From NCBI GenBank assembly GCA_964506645.1, contig CAZDML010000002.1, positions 1 to 64,000 on the forward strand: DNA of 64,000 nt, in the 5' to 3' direction. The translations under genes were made by a program, and so were the position numbers. This stretch comes from CAZDML01 sp964506645 (lineage in GTDB: Bacteria > Elusimicrobiota > Elusimicrobia > 2-01-FULL-59-12). The notes beneath the pieces were generated by a model. It did not search any database, was not told the DNA's origin, and saw only the letters and a program-made list of their open reading frames with translations. This document shows positions 1 to 9,377 of this stretch, in pieces; position 1 is the first letter of the stretch; each line of letters starts with the position of its first letter.

Positions 1-723
1 TTTCTCGATGTGGTTGTTCTCCCAAAAATCTTCTTCGGTCAAATAATGTCCACTTTCAATCTGGGCACGATCTTCCTGGGGAATCGCCGCGTTTTCTTCT
101 TCGGTCAAAGGCAGCCCCGTAAATAATTTTCGAATAGCGCCCCGGAAAAGCGAGGGGCGCATAAAATAATCCAGATCAATGACATGAGCTTGATACTCCG
201 GCGCAATCTTACGAAACACTTTCTCAACGGCTTGGCTAAGTGATGTTTTTAGAACACCCGAAGGACCATCCATGGAAATAATTAGGCCGTCACGGCCACG
301 TATTCCAGACCGTAAACGACATTCTTCGAGCTGTAGTATCAGCGCCTGCGCCATCACCCCCACAGCGCTGACCTCCGAGGATAAATCATGTACTACAACC
401 GTCTTCAGCGTGGAATGCGATTTCGTTTCACGTGCCATCGCTACTAAACGTTGGTGGAATGGATCGTTATCCACAGACCCGGTGAGCATCCAACGTCCAT
501 CCGGCTGGAGCACCGCGGCGCGACGGCGCAGCCCTTCACTGGAGTGCTGAAATGGCGCTAGGATAAACTCTACAGCGCCGGTCAGCGCTTGTTCTTGGAA
601 GAGTAACAGCGTGGAAAGCGGCCGAGATCGAGGTCCCGCCATAAACGCATGGGCATCCACACTCGTGAAGACGAGGCAAGGAACAAGCAGAAGAACAACA
701 AAGCGGAGGACAAACCTGGGCAT
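1..723 (-). CDS. exported protein with a P-loop kinase-like domain (C-terminus beyond window)
   Basis: Reading leftward from an ATG at 723 the frame stays open to base 1, giving 241 residues with no stop, so the protein continues outside the window. Residues 1-26 look like a Sec signal peptide (hydrophobic core, cleavage after A-H-A). Residues 147-170 hold a Walker A-like segment, GPSGVLKTS (153-161), after a hydrophobic strand, followed about 25 residues later by VIDLDYF. That order resembles uridine kinase/phosphoribulokinase-type P-loop enzymes. The usual second glycine of GxGKT is Leu158, so nucleotide binding may be weak or lost. Residues 30-145 match nothing I recognise. An in-frame stop at 778-780 with no ATG between supports this start. 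No good ribosome site is visible; a GC hairpin lies just ahead of the ATG. An exported P-loop kinase is unusual, so either the signal or the kinase reading could be wrong. Confidence 0.7.
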   Translation of the reverse strand, partial: MPRFVLRFVVLLLVPCLVFTSVDAHAFMAGPRSRPLSTLLLFQEQALTGAVEFILAPFQHSSEGLRRRAAVLQPDGRWMLTGSVDNDPFHQRLVAMARETKSHSTLKTVVVHDLSSEVSAVGVMAQALILQLEECRLRSGIRGRDGLIISMDGPSGVLKTSLSQAVEKVFRKIAPEYQAHVIDLDYFMRPSLFRGAIRKLFTGLPLTEEENAAIPQEDRAQIESGHYLTEEDFWENNHIEK

Positions 724-727
724 AGGT

Positions 728-745
728 CGCGCGCGCAGGCGCGCG
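728..745. repeat. alternating CG inverted repeat abutting a start codon
   Basis: CGCGCGC at 730-736 and GCGCGCG at 739-745 are perfect inverted arms separated by two bases (effective loop of four). On the minus strand the structure ends a few bases before the ATG at 723 and occupies the place where a Shine-Dalgarno sequence should be, so it could limit translation of the P-loop gene. The inverted repeat is plain; the regulatory role is inference. Confidence 0.5.
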
Positions 746-794
746 TACGATAGATTACTTGGATCTCGACGGAGGATCTATGGAGCGGAGGGCT

Positions 795-817
795 AAAAAT
801 GGAGGGCCAAAGGACCC
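795..817 (-). terminator. possible weak terminator after dnaE
   Basis: On the minus strand a short hairpin (GGGTC, loop, GGCCC, from 817 to 804) is followed within four bases by a run of five T (799-795), about 35 bases after the dnaE stop. The stem is only about five pairs with one G-U, so this is a weak candidate for ending the dnaE transcript. Confidence 0.3.
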
Positions 818-850
818 ATAAAATCCGCTGGGCCTATTTACAAAGGAAGG

Positions 851-3800
851 CTAACGGCCGACGCGGGTGATTTGCCAGGACTCTTTGCCGAGGTGACGTT
901 CGATTTCCTGAAACAGCGCAGGGGTGGGCCGTACCTTGAGATCGGTTTCAACAACAACTTTTCCGTCCTTTTCGGAAGGGACTTCCAAACAGACACGGCA
1001 ATTGCCGGGGTGCTTTTCCAGCGCCTGGCGAAGGGTATCGAGAACCCCATCTTCCAGGGCGGGAGAATTCATATGGAGAATGAGCTCGCTCACATACCGT
1101 TCGCGAGCACGGGAAATAGGCACCATATCCTCTACCAGGACTTCCGCTGGTGAATCTTCATCCCGACGATTCACCTTGCCTGAAATGACAACCATCTCAG
1201 ACGGTTTCAGGTATTGCGCGAGAGTTACATAGGCTTTGGGAAAAATCACGATGTCGACTTCGCCTTGCAAATCCTCAAACCGGCAGCGCGCATAGGGTTC
1301 TTTTTTGGCTTTGGTCAACATCCGGCGCACACTGGAAATCATACCCGCGAGGCGAACCGCCGTGTTGCTGGAGACCATCGCAATACGGTCCAGCCGATGC
1401 GTGGAAAATTGTGTCAGCTCCCCCTGGAAGCGCGCCAGGGGATGACCTGAGAGATAAAACCCGAGCACTTCTTTTTCAAACGCTAAAAGCTCCTGCTCCG
1501 ACCAATCGAGCGTGGAGGATGCCGGGCCGTTGCCGTTGGCATTCGCTTTTGGCGGCGCGGAATGGGCCATCTCTTTAAATCCAAAGAGCGACCCCTGACC
1601 GCTGGCCATGTCTTCACGGTGCGCGGACGAGCGTTCCATACAATCGCCGATCGCCAGCAGCCATGCGGGACGACACTTGCGCGGCGACTCCGTACTGAAC
1701 CCATCGAAGGCTCCGGCTTTGATCAGAGATTCGAGCACTTTGCGGTTGGCCTGGCGCAGATCCACCCTTTGACAGAAATCGTCCATCGACGAAAAAGAAC
1801 CGTGCGCTGTTCGAGCTTCGATAGCCGAGTCGACCGCCCCCTCACCGACGTTTTTTACGGCGAGAAGTCCAAATCGAATCGCCGGTTTGCCTTCAAACTC
1901 TTCGATCGTGAACGCCCGGAAGGATTTCTGAATATCCGGCGGCAGCACTTTGATCCCCATCTCTTCGGTATCGTTGAGATAGATGACCAGTTTGGAATCT
2001 TCTTCTTTGCCGATATTGCTGTGCCCGATTTCCGAGGTCATCAGCGCCGCCTGATATTCCGGCGGGAAATTGGCCTTCAAATACGCGGTTTGATAGGACA
2101 CAAGACCATAGGCCGTACTGTGCGACTTGTTAAATCCGTAACCGCCAAAGTGAACGATCTGCTGAAAGACCGCCTCGGCCAACTTGTCTTTAATCGCTTT
2201 GGCCTTGGCGCCTTCGATAAAGGACCCGCGCAGTTTCTCGAGTTCTTCGGGAATCTTCTTTCCCATGGCTTTGCGCATGCCGTCGGCTTGGCCGGGCGTA
2301 AAGCCGGCAAAGTCGATGGCGATGCGCATGACCTGTTCCTGGTAAAGAATGACGCCGTAAGTTTCCTTAAGAATCGGCTCTAAAATCGGGTGATCGTATT
2401 TCACAAGCGACGGGTTGTGCTTTCGCTTGACGAACTCGTCGAGCATGCCAGCCCCCATGGGGCCCGGACGGTAGAGAGCGATTAGTGCGATGATTTCTTC
2501 AAATTTGCTGGCACGCATTTTACGCAGCAGGTCTCGCATACCCGAACTTTCCAGCTGGAACACCCCGAGCGCCCGGGCTTCCTGCAGCAGCTTATAGGTT
2601 GGGGCATCATCGAGCGGGATCTTGGAAATATCAAATTCGGGGTTGTGCCGCTGGCGAATCAGCTTCACCGCTTCATCGATAACCGTGAGCGTGCGCAGAC
2701 CGAGGAAGTCCATTTTGAGAAGACCCATCTTTGCCAGCATTTCGCCGTCGTACTGCGTGGTCAGCACGTCCTTAGACCCTTTGGCCAGCGGGACGTACTG
2801 GGTAATATCGCCGTTGGCGATCACAACCCCCGCGGCGTGAACGCCGGTATGACGCTTGAGTCCTTCGAGCTTTTCGGCGGTGACTAACAACTTTTCAACC
2901 ACGGGGTTGGCCTTGGCTTCCTGATTGAGTTCGGGAACCGATTGGCGCGCCATCTTAATGGTCGTGCCCAACTCGCGCGGAATTAGCTTGGCGATACGGT
3001 CCACATCGGGAAGTGGCAGTCCCATGACGCGTCCCACATCACGCACGACCAAGCGTGCCAGCATCGATCCAAACGTCACAATCTGTGCCACGCTCTTCTC
3101 GCCGTACTTCTGACGCACGTATTGAATCACGCGCTCGCGGCCTTCGTCCGAAAAGTCGATATCCAAGTCGGGCATGCTCTTACGGTCGGGGTTTAGAAAA
3201 CGTTCAAAGAGAAGGTTGTACTTCACTGGGCAGACATCGGTAATCCCCAACGCATAGGCGACCAGGGCCCCCGCGCCCGATCCTCGACCCGGGCCCACGG
3301 GTATCCCATTTTTCTTCGCCCAATGGATGAAATCCCACACGATCAGGAAGTAGGTCGAGAATCCCATCTTCCGGACAATGCCAAGCTCGTAGCGAAGCCG
3401 CTCGTGGTAGGCCGAGGCTGTCGCGCCGTAGCGGCGTTCAAGACCCTGCAGACAAAGTTTTTCCAAATAGGTGTCAGCATTTTCGCCAGCAGGAACATCA
3501 AAATTCGGCAGGAGCATCTGATCAAACTTCATCGACACGTTGCAGCGCTCGGCAATTTCCAGCGTCCGCTTCACGGCGTCTGGATGCGCTTTAAACACCT
3601 GATACATTTCGGCCGCCGACTTGTAGTAAAACTCATGCGCGTTAAAACGCAGGCGGTTCGGCTCATCGAGCGTACTGCCGGTGCCGATGCACAGCAGGGC
3701 ATCATGAACCGCGGAATCTTCTTTCTTTAAATAGTGGCAGTCGTTGGTGGCAACCAGTGGAATGCCGGTCTTCTTGGAGAGTTCAATGAGGCGTTCATTC

Positions 3801-4393
3801 TGCCGGCGCTGGTCCTCGAGACCATGGTCCATAAGCTCCAGGTAATAGTTTTCTTTGCCAAAAATATCCTGATAACTTTCCACCACGCTCATAACGCGCG
3901 ATTCTTTGCCATCCAGCAGCGCTTCCGCCAGTTCCCCTTTTAAACACCCGGACAGCGCAATGAGGCCCTGGCCGTATTGTTTCAGGATTTCTTTGTCGAC
4001 GCGCGGCTTGTAGTAGTAGCCTTCTAAAAATCCGATGGAACAAAGTTTGATGAGGTTGTGATAGCCCGTCATGTCTTTGGCCAGCACGGTGAAATGATAG
4101 AAGGCGTCTTCCTGGCCGCGGATGGAAGTGCGGTCGTGGCGGGACTTAGGGGCGATGTACATTTCACAGCCGATAATCGGCTTCACACCCACGGCCGTGG
4201 CTGCCTGGTAAAACTCCATGGCCCCGTAAAGGTTGCCGTGGTCGGTCAGCGCGAGTGCGGGCATTTTCATGGCCGCGATGGTCTTCAGCCATTCCCCCGG
4301 TTTGCCTTTTTCGTCCGTAATACGGCAGGCCCCATCGAGCAGGGAAAATTCAGAATGCGAATGCAGGTGAACGAACTGGGGAATCTCAGGCAT
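851..4393 (-). CDS. dnaE: DNA polymerase III subunit alpha
   Basis: The replicative C-family DNA polymerase, 1180 residues, close to the usual bacterial DnaE1 length. The N-terminal PHP domain begins with HLHSHSEFS (9-17). The palm carries PDLDIDFSD near 405-413, giving two catalytic aspartates, and the third sits in KMDFLGL near 562. A helix-hairpin-helix region with NKSHSTAYG follows near 750, and an OB-fold lies near 1010-1060 (VRLAGMISSV...). It works in the cytoplasm as the polymerizing subunit of the replisome. The ATG at 4393 lies inside the end of rmuC (8-base overlap), so the two are probably translationally coupled. All expected motifs are present. Confidence 0.97.
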   Translation of the reverse strand: MPEIPQFVHLHSHSEFSLLDGACRITDEKGKPGEWLKTIAAMKMPALALTDHGNLYGAMEFYQAATAVGVKPIIGCEMYIAPKSRHDRTSIRGQEDAFYHFTVLAKDMTGYHNLIKLCSIGFLEGYYYKPRVDKEILKQYGQGLIALSGCLKGELAEALLDGKESRVMSVVESYQDIFGKENYYLELMDHGLEDQRRQNERLIELSKKTGIPLVATNDCHYLKKEDSAVHDALLCIGTGSTLDEPNRLRFNAHEFYYKSAAEMYQVFKAHPDAVKRTLEIAERCNVSMKFDQMLLPNFDVPAGENADTYLEKLCLQGLERRYGATASAYHERLRYELGIVRKMGFSTYFLIVWDFIHWAKKNGIPVGPGRGSGAGALVAYALGITDVCPVKYNLLFERFLNPDRKSMPDLDIDFSDEGRERVIQYVRQKYGEKSVAQIVTFGSMLARLVVRDVGRVMGLPLPDVDRIAKLIPRELGTTIKMARQSVPELNQEAKANPVVEKLLVTAEKLEGLKRHTGVHAAGVVIANGDITQYVPLAKGSKDVLTTQYDGEMLAKMGLLKMDFLGLRTLTVIDEAVKLIRQRHNPEFDISKIPLDDAPTYKLLQEARALGVFQLESSGMRDLLRKMRASKFEEIIALIALYRPGPMGAGMLDEFVKRKHNPSLVKYDHPILEPILKETYGVILYQEQVMRIAIDFAGFTPGQADGMRKAMGKKIPEELEKLRGSFIEGAKAKAIKDKLAEAVFQQIVHFGGYGFNKSHSTAYGLVSYQTAYLKANFPPEYQAALMTSEIGHSNIGKEEDSKLVIYLNDTEEMGIKVLPPDIQKSFRAFTIEEFEGKPAIRFGLLAVKNVGEGAVDSAIEARTAHGSFSSMDDFCQRVDLRQANRKVLESLIKAGAFDGFSTESPRKCRPAWLLAIGDCMERSSAHREDMASGQGSLFGFKEMAHSAPPKANANGNGPASSTLDWSEQELLAFEKEVLGFYLSGHPLARFQGELTQFSTHRLDRIAMVSSNTAVRLAGMISSVRRMLTKAKKEPYARCRFEDLQGEVDIVIFPKAYVTLAQYLKPSEMVVISGKVNRRDEDSPAEVLVEDMVPISRARERYVSELILHMNSPALEDGVLDTLRQALEKHPGNCRVCLEVPSEKDGKVVVETDLKVRPTPALFQEIERHLGKESWQITRVGR

Positions 4394-5462
4394 GGGGGGT
4401 CAGCGAAGCGGCGGTGGCTGCGGGAAGCTCGGGGTGAGCACCTTCCCCGGCGGCCTGCAGTTTGTCTTCAAACCGAGTGAGGCGTTTCTCCGATTCGCCA
4501 AACGATTTCTGGGCGTTGGTCAGGTGAAATCCGATTTTGCGGAAATCTTCGCCAAACCGCTCTAGCTCCACGCGCAGGCGATTCAGGTGATCCATGATTT
4601 CCTTGGCACGTTCTTCGACACGCATCCCGCGAAATCCCTGGGCGAGCGTCAAAAGATAAGCATAAAACGAATTGGGAGACACGGGCATCACTTGGCGAGA
4701 AATGGCGTACGCATACATGGCCTTCTCGCCGTCTTCTTCTTCCCCTTTAATAATCGTTTCGTAGTACACGTTCTCTGCTGGAATATACATCAGCGCAAAA
4801 TGGAATGTCCCTTCCTCAGGAAGAATGTATTTGTTGGCGATGTCATCGATGTGTTTTTTGACGTTGCGTGCAAATTCTTTACGCGCTGCTTTGCGATCGG
4901 CGTCATTGGTGGCATCGAGCATGCGCTTGAAGTTTTCCAGCGGGAACTTAGCGTCGACCGGCACAATCCCTTCACTGAGCCGGATAATCGCATCGACAAT
5001 CGTGCCGGACCGGAAATGGTGCTGCATCGCGTAATGTTCCGGGGGCAAAATCTCACGCAACAGGTTTTCCAGAAGGACTTCGCCCATGCCGCCGCGAAGC
5101 TTTGGCGGTCGCAGGATGTCTTGAAGACTCGACACGTCTTTCATCATCGATTGAATCTGGGTATTGGCTTGAGACAGTTGGCCCAGCTGTCCGCGCAGTT
5201 CTCCGAAAAGTTTGGCGGCGTTATCGAGCCGCTGATTCACGTCCACTGAAGAGTTCTGGATGCCTTTGGATACCGATTCCAGCTGCGACTGGAGGAGGGT
5301 GGCGTTCTGAGAAAGGCTTTGCGCGACCTGGGTCCGGAGGTTTTCAATCTGCTGCTGCATGAGCGGCAGCGCGGGGTCGGCCGGCGCCGCTTTCGGGCGT
5401 GAAACCACCCATAAAAGGGCAATGACCAGGAGAAGAATAACGACTAAGAGGGCAATGAGCAT
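4386..5462 (-). CDS. rmuC: DNA recombination protein RmuC
   Basis: RmuC-family protein of 358 residues. A hydrophobic N-terminal segment (residues 1-20) should anchor it to the inner membrane. A coiled coil follows (about 35-105), then the conserved RmuC nuclease-like core (about 110-325) with RGGMGEVLLENLL, VPVDAKFPLENF and the MYIPAENVY segment. RmuC proteins limit DNA inversions and recombination between short inverted repeats, which is notable because this genome carries palindromic repeats. It overlaps dnaE by 8 bases, suggesting coupled expression. The ATG at 5462 gives a clean membrane anchor. The C-terminal 35 residues are low-complexity and not conserved in the family. Confidence 0.93.
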   Translation of the reverse strand: MLIALLVVILLLVIALLWVVSRPKAAPADPALPLMQQQIENLRTQVAQSLSQNATLLQSQLESVSKGIQNSSVDVNQRLDNAAKLFGELRGQLGQLSQANTQIQSMMKDVSSLQDILRPPKLRGGMGEVLLENLLREILPPEHYAMQHHFRSGTIVDAIIRLSEGIVPVDAKFPLENFKRMLDATNDADRKAARKEFARNVKKHIDDIANKYILPEEGTFHFALMYIPAENVYYETIIKGEEEDGEKAMYAYAISRQVMPVSPNSFYAYLLTLAQGFRGMRVEERAKEIMDHLNRLRVELERFGEDFRKIGFHLTNAQKSFGESEKRLTRFEDKLQAAGEGAHPELPAATAASLTPHA

Positions 5463-5512
5463 TGGGGTTAGGGCAGTACCGGAACGATACTACGGGTTTA
5501 TTGTACCACTAC

Positions 5513-5875
5513 TTAAGGAAGGATGCCGAGCGCAAGCCAGGCGCCCGCCGTATCAATCGCCACGTCACGCGGCGACCCTACGCGCCCCAGGATAAAGTGC
5601 TGGTGGTATTCATCGCTCACGGCATAGAGCGCACACAGGGTCAACGTCACGACAAACACCTTCTTCCACGTCCACGTATCAAAGGAATGCATTAAAGCGC
5701 GCGCCAGTAATCGCGCCAGAATTGCGTATTCCACCATATGCGCGATTTTTCGCAAGAGAAAGTCCCATGGGCCTTCGACCATGCGCAGATAGGGAATGTG
5801 CGAGAGATAAAAAATAAGGGTCGCCCAGAGAAGGACGGGCAGCCAGTAAATAAAAAAGCGTTTGATCTGTTTCAT
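5513..5875 (-). CDS. VanZ-like family membrane protein
   Basis: Small integral membrane protein of 120 residues with about four transmembrane segments and the VanZ-family signature SDEYHQHFI...GSPRD...DTAGA. VanZ in enterococci gives low-level teicoplanin resistance, but most members have unknown envelope roles. The start is set by an ATG at 5875 that overlaps the deacetylase stop as ATGA, with GGAAG about 10 bases upstream; a longer frame to 5938 exists but would run 67 bases into the upstream gene. It closes the envelope gene group, and a 50-base gap separates it from rmuC. Confidence 0.85.
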   Translation of the reverse strand: MKQIKRFFIYWLPVLLWATLIFYLSHIPYLRMVEGPWDFLLRKIAHMVEYAILARLLARALMHSFDTWTWKKVFVVTLTLCALYAVSDEYHQHFILGRVGSPRDVAIDTAGAWLALGILP

Positions 5876-6606
5876 CGACGTTTCTTCCAATCCTGATAGG
5901 CCGGATACCATCCCTGCACTTTCCAGAGAAGCTCCCAACCGTTGGTGCGCGGAAACACAACCACACGTCGCAAGCGAAACACATTTTCGGCATGGTTGCG
6001 GCGGCCATGGTCCGTCACAAAAGCGCCCTGATAGCCCGCCTCAAACACCATCCGGTCAACGTCTTCTGTCGTTTCGCCATAGGGATAGGCAAATGTCGGA
6101 AGGGTTTCGCCGAGAATGTCTTCCAGCTTCTTTTTGTTATCGATGATTTCACGACGGGCGGTTACCGCGTCAACCTGAGGCAAGTGCACGTGACTGGCCG
6201 TATGTCCGCCTACTTCCATGCCGGCTTTTCGCCAGGTGCGTAGTCCTTCTGCTGTGAGCAGTTTCGCGCGGCCATCGTCCCAGCGATTGGTTTCCCCCAA
6301 ATAGGCCGACACCGAAAATACCGTCGCCGTAAATCCCGCGTCTTTTAAAAGGGGCAGAGCGAGTTCGGTCATGTCTTCATAGGCATCATCAAATGTAATA
6401 CCGACCGATCGCGCGGGAGCGCTTTTCCCTTCTTTGAGAAGAGCAACGTATTGATTCAGGGAGATGCTGCGATAGCCGAAGCGTCGCAGCAGCTGCAAAT
6501 GCGACCGCAGTTGATCCGCACTGACGGCAATCCGATGCGGATCGACCGCCCGGGTCGGCGTTTCGTTAATGACGCGATGATACGTGAGTATGGGTAAGTA
6601 GGGCAT
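5872..6606 (-). CDS. polysaccharide deacetylase (NodB-homology) family protein
   Basis: Carbohydrate esterase family 4-type protein of 244 residues. The metal- and substrate-binding motifs are all visible: TFDD (71-74, catalytic base and metal-binding Asp), H-x3-H as GGHTASH (H135, H139) and AYPYGE (173-178). The opening LTYHRV is typical of deacetylases that modify N-acetylhexosamines in peptidoglycan or exopolysaccharide. I see no signal peptide or membrane segment, so it either acts inside the cell or leaves by another route. I prefer the ATG at 6606 over a TTG at 6630; both overlap the upstream glycosyltransferase gene. Its place between a glycosyltransferase and a VanZ-like gene fits a surface-glycan role. 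Confidence 0.9.
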   Translation of the reverse strand: MPYLPILTYHRVINETPTRAVDPHRIAVSADQLRSHLQLLRRFGYRSISLNQYVALLKEGKSAPARSVGITFDDAYEDMTELALPLLKDAGFTATVFSVSAYLGETNRWDDGRAKLLTAEGLRTWRKAGMEVGGHTASHVHLPQVDAVTARREIIDNKKKLEDILGETLPTFAYPYGETTEDVDRMVFEAGYQGAFVTDHGRRNHAENVFRLRRVVVFPRTNGWELLWKVQGWYPAYQDWKKRR

Positions 6607-7648
6607 AAACCTGGTCCACCGCTTGGGCAACCGATGTTAGATTGTAATAGGTTTCGACGTGCTGACGGCCCCAGGGGCCGAGCGTTTTCATCCGAGCTGA
6701 ATCGGTCAGCGCCTGGCGCAACGAAAGCTCGAGCATTGCCGGGACAAAACGCAGACCGCTTAAATGATCGCCAAAATTAGTTTCCAAGCAGGACGCCAAC
6801 GTCTCCGGCGACACGAGTCCGAGAATCCCTCCCTCCCCCATCGCAATGACAGGCTTTTCCTGCGCCATGCTTTCCAAGGCGGACCGCCCTCCCGCAATGA
6901 CGACGTCACACCCCGCCACATAAGACGCCAAGTTAGGAATAAATCCGACCGCTTGAATCGTGCTGGGGGCAATGGCTTGGCTCACGACTGCCAGTTCGCG
7001 CTCGAGGTCGGCACGGTGTTCCTCGGGCACGCGGCCCGCGACCAGAAACTGCATACGCGGCAGCGTTTTCCCACAGCGCTTGAGCACATCAAAAACAAAC
7101 GAGGCGGCTCGCCAGCGTCCTCCTGTTAAGCGGCCGAGCAAAAGCACTTTCGGGACGTCCCCGGGCGAAGCGGGGGTGGCGGGTGGGAGGTCGATGCCGT
7201 TGCGAATGAGATGAATTCGCTCTTTGGGAAATTTGAAGTGGGTTTCAAGGTGGCGCGCCACGACCTCGTCGATGGCAATGGCCTGATCGCCCAAACAAGG
7301 AAAAAGTTTTGAGAAAAGGTGAACGGGTGGCGGCTGATGAATGGTGGTCACGTGAGGGATCTTGCAGAGCGCGGCGGCCTGGGCTGCCACCCAATGCGCC
7401 CGACGCGAGTGCGAATGCACGAGATCAATTTTATGCTCCTCGATGAAACGTTTGACGCGCAAAGTATTGCGCACCCCGCCCGGAATCGCCTTCTGCGAGA
7501 TCGGCAGCGAGAGATACTCCTGGCCATAGTGAAGCGTATCAGAGATCCAGAAAACCTTGTGGCGCGGGCCCCACGCTTTGGCGAGGGACACACAGTAGGT
7601 TTCGGAGCCGGCTGGCTCCAGGCACGATAAGAGGAAGAGAATGTTCAC
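6566..7648 (-). CDS. GT4-type glycosyltransferase
   Basis: GT-B fold glycosyltransferase of 360 residues. The N-terminal Rossmann half contains EPAGSETYCVSLA, a variant of the GGAE motif of GT4 enzymes, and DLVHSHSRRAHW. The C-terminal half has LLLGRLTGGR and the nucleotide-sugar-binding segment VIAGGRSALESMAQEKPVIA, with the E-x7-E type spacing. It should transfer a sugar to a lipid-linked or surface glycan on the cytoplasmic face. The frame is open further upstream, but homology begins at VNILFLLS, so I use the GTG at 7648, one base after the stop of the amidase gene. The acceptor and donor cannot be read from the sequence. Confidence 0.85.
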   Translation of the reverse strand: MNILFLLSCLEPAGSETYCVSLAKAWGPRHKVFWISDTLHYGQEYLSLPISQKAIPGGVRNTLRVKRFIEEHKIDLVHSHSRRAHWVAAQAAALCKIPHVTTIHQPPPVHLFSKLFPCLGDQAIAIDEVVARHLETHFKFPKERIHLIRNGIDLPPATPASPGDVPKVLLLGRLTGGRWRAASFVFDVLKRCGKTLPRMQFLVAGRVPEEHRADLERELAVVSQAIAPSTIQAVGFIPNLASYVAGCDVVIAGGRSALESMAQEKPVIAMGEGGILGLVSPETLASCLETNFGDHLSGLRFVPAMLELSLRQALTDSARMKTLGPWGRQHVETYYNLTSVAQAVDQVYALLTHTHVSSRH

Positions 7649-7649
7649 C

Positions 7650-9377
7650 TTACGGTTGGACGAGGAACTCTTTGATGCCTTGCAATATCGATTTGGCCAC
7701 GCTCTGGTGGAAGGTGCTGTCGAGCAGAAGCACTTCCTGCTCCGGCACAATGATATACGCCTGTTCGGTTAGCACGGCGGGCATCTGCGTCATGCGGCAC
7801 ACGGCAAAATCGGCGTAGAAGAGCCCGCGATCCGGCAAAAGTGTGTTCTTTTTGTAATACCCATGAATCGCTCGCGCCAGGGGCATGCTTTGCGGATGGT
7901 AGGCATAGATACTGAACCCGTTGGTGACGAGCGGGTTCTCTCCAAATCCCGAGGCATTGCAGTGCACGCTCACAAAAAGCCGCGCCTGATTGGCCCAGGC
8001 AATAACGTGCCGCTGGTAGAGCGGCACATCGGCATCTTTATCACGAATAAGAAAGGGTTTGGCTCCGGCTTTTTCCAGGCGGTCGGCCACGACTTTGGCA
8101 ATTTGAAGATTGATGTCCTTCTCGCGCGTGCCATGCGGGCCGGTGGCGCCCATTTCGGTACCGCCGTGTCCGGCATCGACCGCAATCACCATCCCTTCAA
8201 GGGATGTGGACGGCCAGGGCTTGCGGATTTCAATCACGAACGTGTTGCCTTCGTAACGCGTGTCATAGCCCCACCACTTCTTAAAGCGCGGCTGTATGAG
8301 GATCTGACAGGTTTCTGGACCGACCTGCTTCCAGCGAATATTTTGAATCAGGGGGTCTTCGGGATCGTACCGGATAAGATCCGTTTTATTGGATGCCCCA
8401 TAAAACGTCAACGTCAGCAGGGTGGGATCCATGGTGTGTTCGGTCCGGTAGGGAAGTACATCTTCGAGCGGAATGCGGATTAACGTGCTCTCCGGCTGAT
8501 GCGTGACCGTGATATTGGACAAGAGGCTTCGCGGGGCGGACGATCCAGGCGGCAATTCCTGCACGGCACTTTCTTTGATCCAGCCGCTTTGCGTTGGTGA
8601 AAGCCGAATGCGCCACTGCCCATTGGATTTTCCCGTCAACTGAACGCGCATTCCCTTGTATACAAACATGTCGTAGCCGCCATCCGGAGCCGTGCGAACC
8701 GCACAGACATCTTCAGTAATCTGGCCGATGCGGGGGACCCGTATGGCTTCGACTGTGACGCGTCCTTTGCTCGAAGCGTCGGTTTCCCGACCGTTTAATT
8801 TGAGCACCGCCTGCACATTCACATGATCGGCTGAATCGCCCTGCGGAAGAACATAGGTCCCTTTGTATACCCCACGGCCCCCGGCATCAATCAAAGGAAT
8901 ATGTTTCTTGAGCCCATGAATGTTGCACCAAGCTTCGCCGCCGGGGGACCCTTGAAACGACAACGACAAGACATCGCCAGGCATCAACCACATATCGTCC
9001 TGCGGCGCCACAGATCCGGGCTCAATCGTCAGGGGTTTGGTGGGGCTGACACGAAATCCTTCTGCCACCGTGAAGCGGCGGTCGAGCTGGGTCACTTCTC
9101 CGGATGCATTGCGCACTTCAAAATGCAGAACATTCTCTCCCGGCGTGACGGGCTGCATAATCAGAAAGCCGCCCTGCGCATGCACAGACATGGAGCTGCC
9201 GTTCACAGAAACCATGCTGCCGGGGGTGACAGCCCCGTATACAAAAAGCTGAGAGATCGAAGGCACCTTCATGCCCTCGGAAGGATGAATCACACTCACG
9301 TTAGGCGCCTGAGCAAACACTCCGGCAGAAATAGATAGCAGTCCTGCCGCAAGCAGTGAGAAACGTGTCACGTTCAT
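7650..9377 (-). CDS. N-acetylmuramoyl-L-alanine amidase (Amidase_3) with N-terminal adaptor domains
   Basis: Exported peptidoglycan hydrolase of 575 residues that should cut the amide bond between MurNAc and the stem peptide. Residues 1-22 form a signal peptide ending GVFA. An Ig-like stretch (about 25-105) and a middle region with an SH3-like fold (about 215-285) follow, then an AMIN-like segment (about 300-390). The catalytic Amidase_3 domain fills about 395-570 with the zinc ligands visible: DAGHGG (His about 403), REKDIN (Glu about 418), SVHCNAS (His about 470), and the catalytic Glu in LTEQAYI (about 539). The ATG at 9377 overlaps the LysM gene stop as ATGA, so the two are coupled. Amidases with AMIN domains act in daughter-cell separation. 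Confidence 0.93.
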   Translation of the reverse strand: MNVTRFSLLAAGLLSISAGVFAQAPNVSVIHPSEGMKVPSISQLFVYGAVTPGSMVSVNGSSMSVHAQGGFLIMQPVTPGENVLHFEVRNASGEVTQLDRRFTVAEGFRVSPTKPLTIEPGSVAPQDDMWLMPGDVLSLSFQGSPGGEAWCNIHGLKKHIPLIDAGGRGVYKGTYVLPQGDSADHVNVQAVLKLNGRETDASSKGRVTVEAIRVPRIGQITEDVCAVRTAPDGGYDMFVYKGMRVQLTGKSNGQWRIRLSPTQSGWIKESAVQELPPGSSAPRSLLSNITVTHQPESTLIRIPLEDVLPYRTEHTMDPTLLTLTFYGASNKTDLIRYDPEDPLIQNIRWKQVGPETCQILIQPRFKKWWGYDTRYEGNTFVIEIRKPWPSTSLEGMVIAVDAGHGGTEMGATGPHGTREKDINLQIAKVVADRLEKAGAKPFLIRDKDADVPLYQRHVIAWANQARLFVSVHCNASGFGENPLVTNGFSIYAYHPQSMPLARAIHGYYKKNTLLPDRGLFYADFAVCRMTQMPAVLTEQAYIIVPEQEVLLLDSTFHQSVAKSILQGIKEFLVQP

